A stretch of 13,768 nt of DNA from Bacillota bacterium. Lineage in GTDB: Bacteria > Bacillota > Bacilli > Alicyclobacillales > Alicyclobacillaceae. This document shows, in pieces, positions 13,678 to 13,768 of this stretch. A program made the translations under genes and the position numbers. The first letter of the stretch is position 1. Each line of letters starts with the position of its first letter. The stretch covers positions 1 through 13,768 of the forward strand of contig JAKAXI010000015.1 in assembly GCA_021816665.1 (NCBI GenBank). The letters run 5' to 3'. Under the pieces are notes generated by a model. That model saw only the letters and a list, made by a program, of their open reading frames with translations, searched no databases and was not told where the DNA came from.

Positions 13678-13768
13678 TATGTTGCACTATCCACGTTCCC
13701 TCTGTTACGCCCTGTCGTCACAACGTGATAGAGCCAGAGCAAGACGAGGAACGCCACGCCTGCAAACA
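13677..13768 (-). CDS. C-terminal fragment of a membrane protein (cut by window edge)
   Basis: The minus-strand frame entering from the right edge encodes 29 residues before TAA at 13677-13679: a hydrophobic segment FAGVAFLVLLWLYHVV, typical of a last membrane helix, then a short polar tail TTGRNRGNVDSAT. The family cannot be told from this fragment. The other two minus frames have internal stops soon after the edge. It is probably a separate transcription unit from the dehydrogenase, about 190 bp downstream. Confidence 0.55.
   Translation of the reverse strand, partial: FAGVAFLVLLWLYHVVTTGRNRGNVDSAT

Noticed and set aside
1..13768. CRISPR arrays, tRNA or rRNA genes, insertion sequences, phage genes
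   Set aside because: No regular repeat-spacer pattern, no RNA gene signatures, and no transposase, integrase or phage-like reading frames were found on either strand.

Overview
The window looks like a chromosomal segment of a moderately GC-rich Bacillota species, perhaps from the Alicyclobacillaceae (inference from strong AGGAGG-type ribosome binding sites, frequent GTG/TTG starts, a YtpP-like thioredoxin and the general protein flavour; no 16S or other taxonomic marker is present). All genes but one small one read on the minus strand, so gene order is best read from right to left.

Right edge to 12.0 kb: the C-terminal end of a membrane protein (13677-13768), a gap of about 180 bp with a direct repeat and an 11-bp dyad beside an extended -10 box, a 3-hydroxyisobutyrate dehydrogenase family gene, an orphan minus-strand ORF that may be a gene remnant (12291-12542), and a convergent 53-codon plus-strand gene with an excellent ribosome binding site (12122-12283).

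12.0 to 7.7 kb: a compact minus-strand run of a YtpP-like thioredoxin, a CxxC thioredoxin-fold lipoprotein, a 39-codon single-span membrane protein, a GNAT/acyl-CoA-synthetase-like (Pat-type) protein acetyltransferase whose ATP-grasp part is shrunken, and a Sir2 deacylase. Writer and eraser of lysine acylation therefore sit next to each other, probably in one operon.

7.7 to 7.0 kb: a dead Hsp90-activator-like (AHSA1/SRPBCC) gene with an internal deletion and frame change but a recognisable promoter and ribosome binding site, then about 160 bp with an 8-bp inverted repeat and a candidate extended -10 box.

7.0 kb to the left edge: a seven-gene operon in the order acrylyl-CoA reductase (YhdH/AcuI type), coxG, coxD, coxE, coxM, coxS and a molybdopterin large subunit. 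The last three overlap by 1 and 4 bp and form an M-S-L molybdenum hydroxylase (FAD, 2x[2Fe-2S], Moco). CoxD (MoxR-type AAA+), CoxE (VWA) and CoxG are the maturation and anchoring accessories known from CO dehydrogenase clusters. The large subunit's active-site loop reads AYRGVWG, so it is neither a form I CO dehydrogenase (AYRCSFR-type) nor the usual form II (AYRGAGR-type); the substrate is unknown. CoxE lacks the usual N-terminal domain and lies in the same frame as coxD, separated from it by one TGA followed by 51 open codons of acidic, proline-rich linker. No xdhC/coxF or mobA-type maturation gene is seen inside the window. The acyl-CoA reductase and the hydroxyacid dehydrogenase hint at a carboxylic-acid or acyl-CoA setting (inference).
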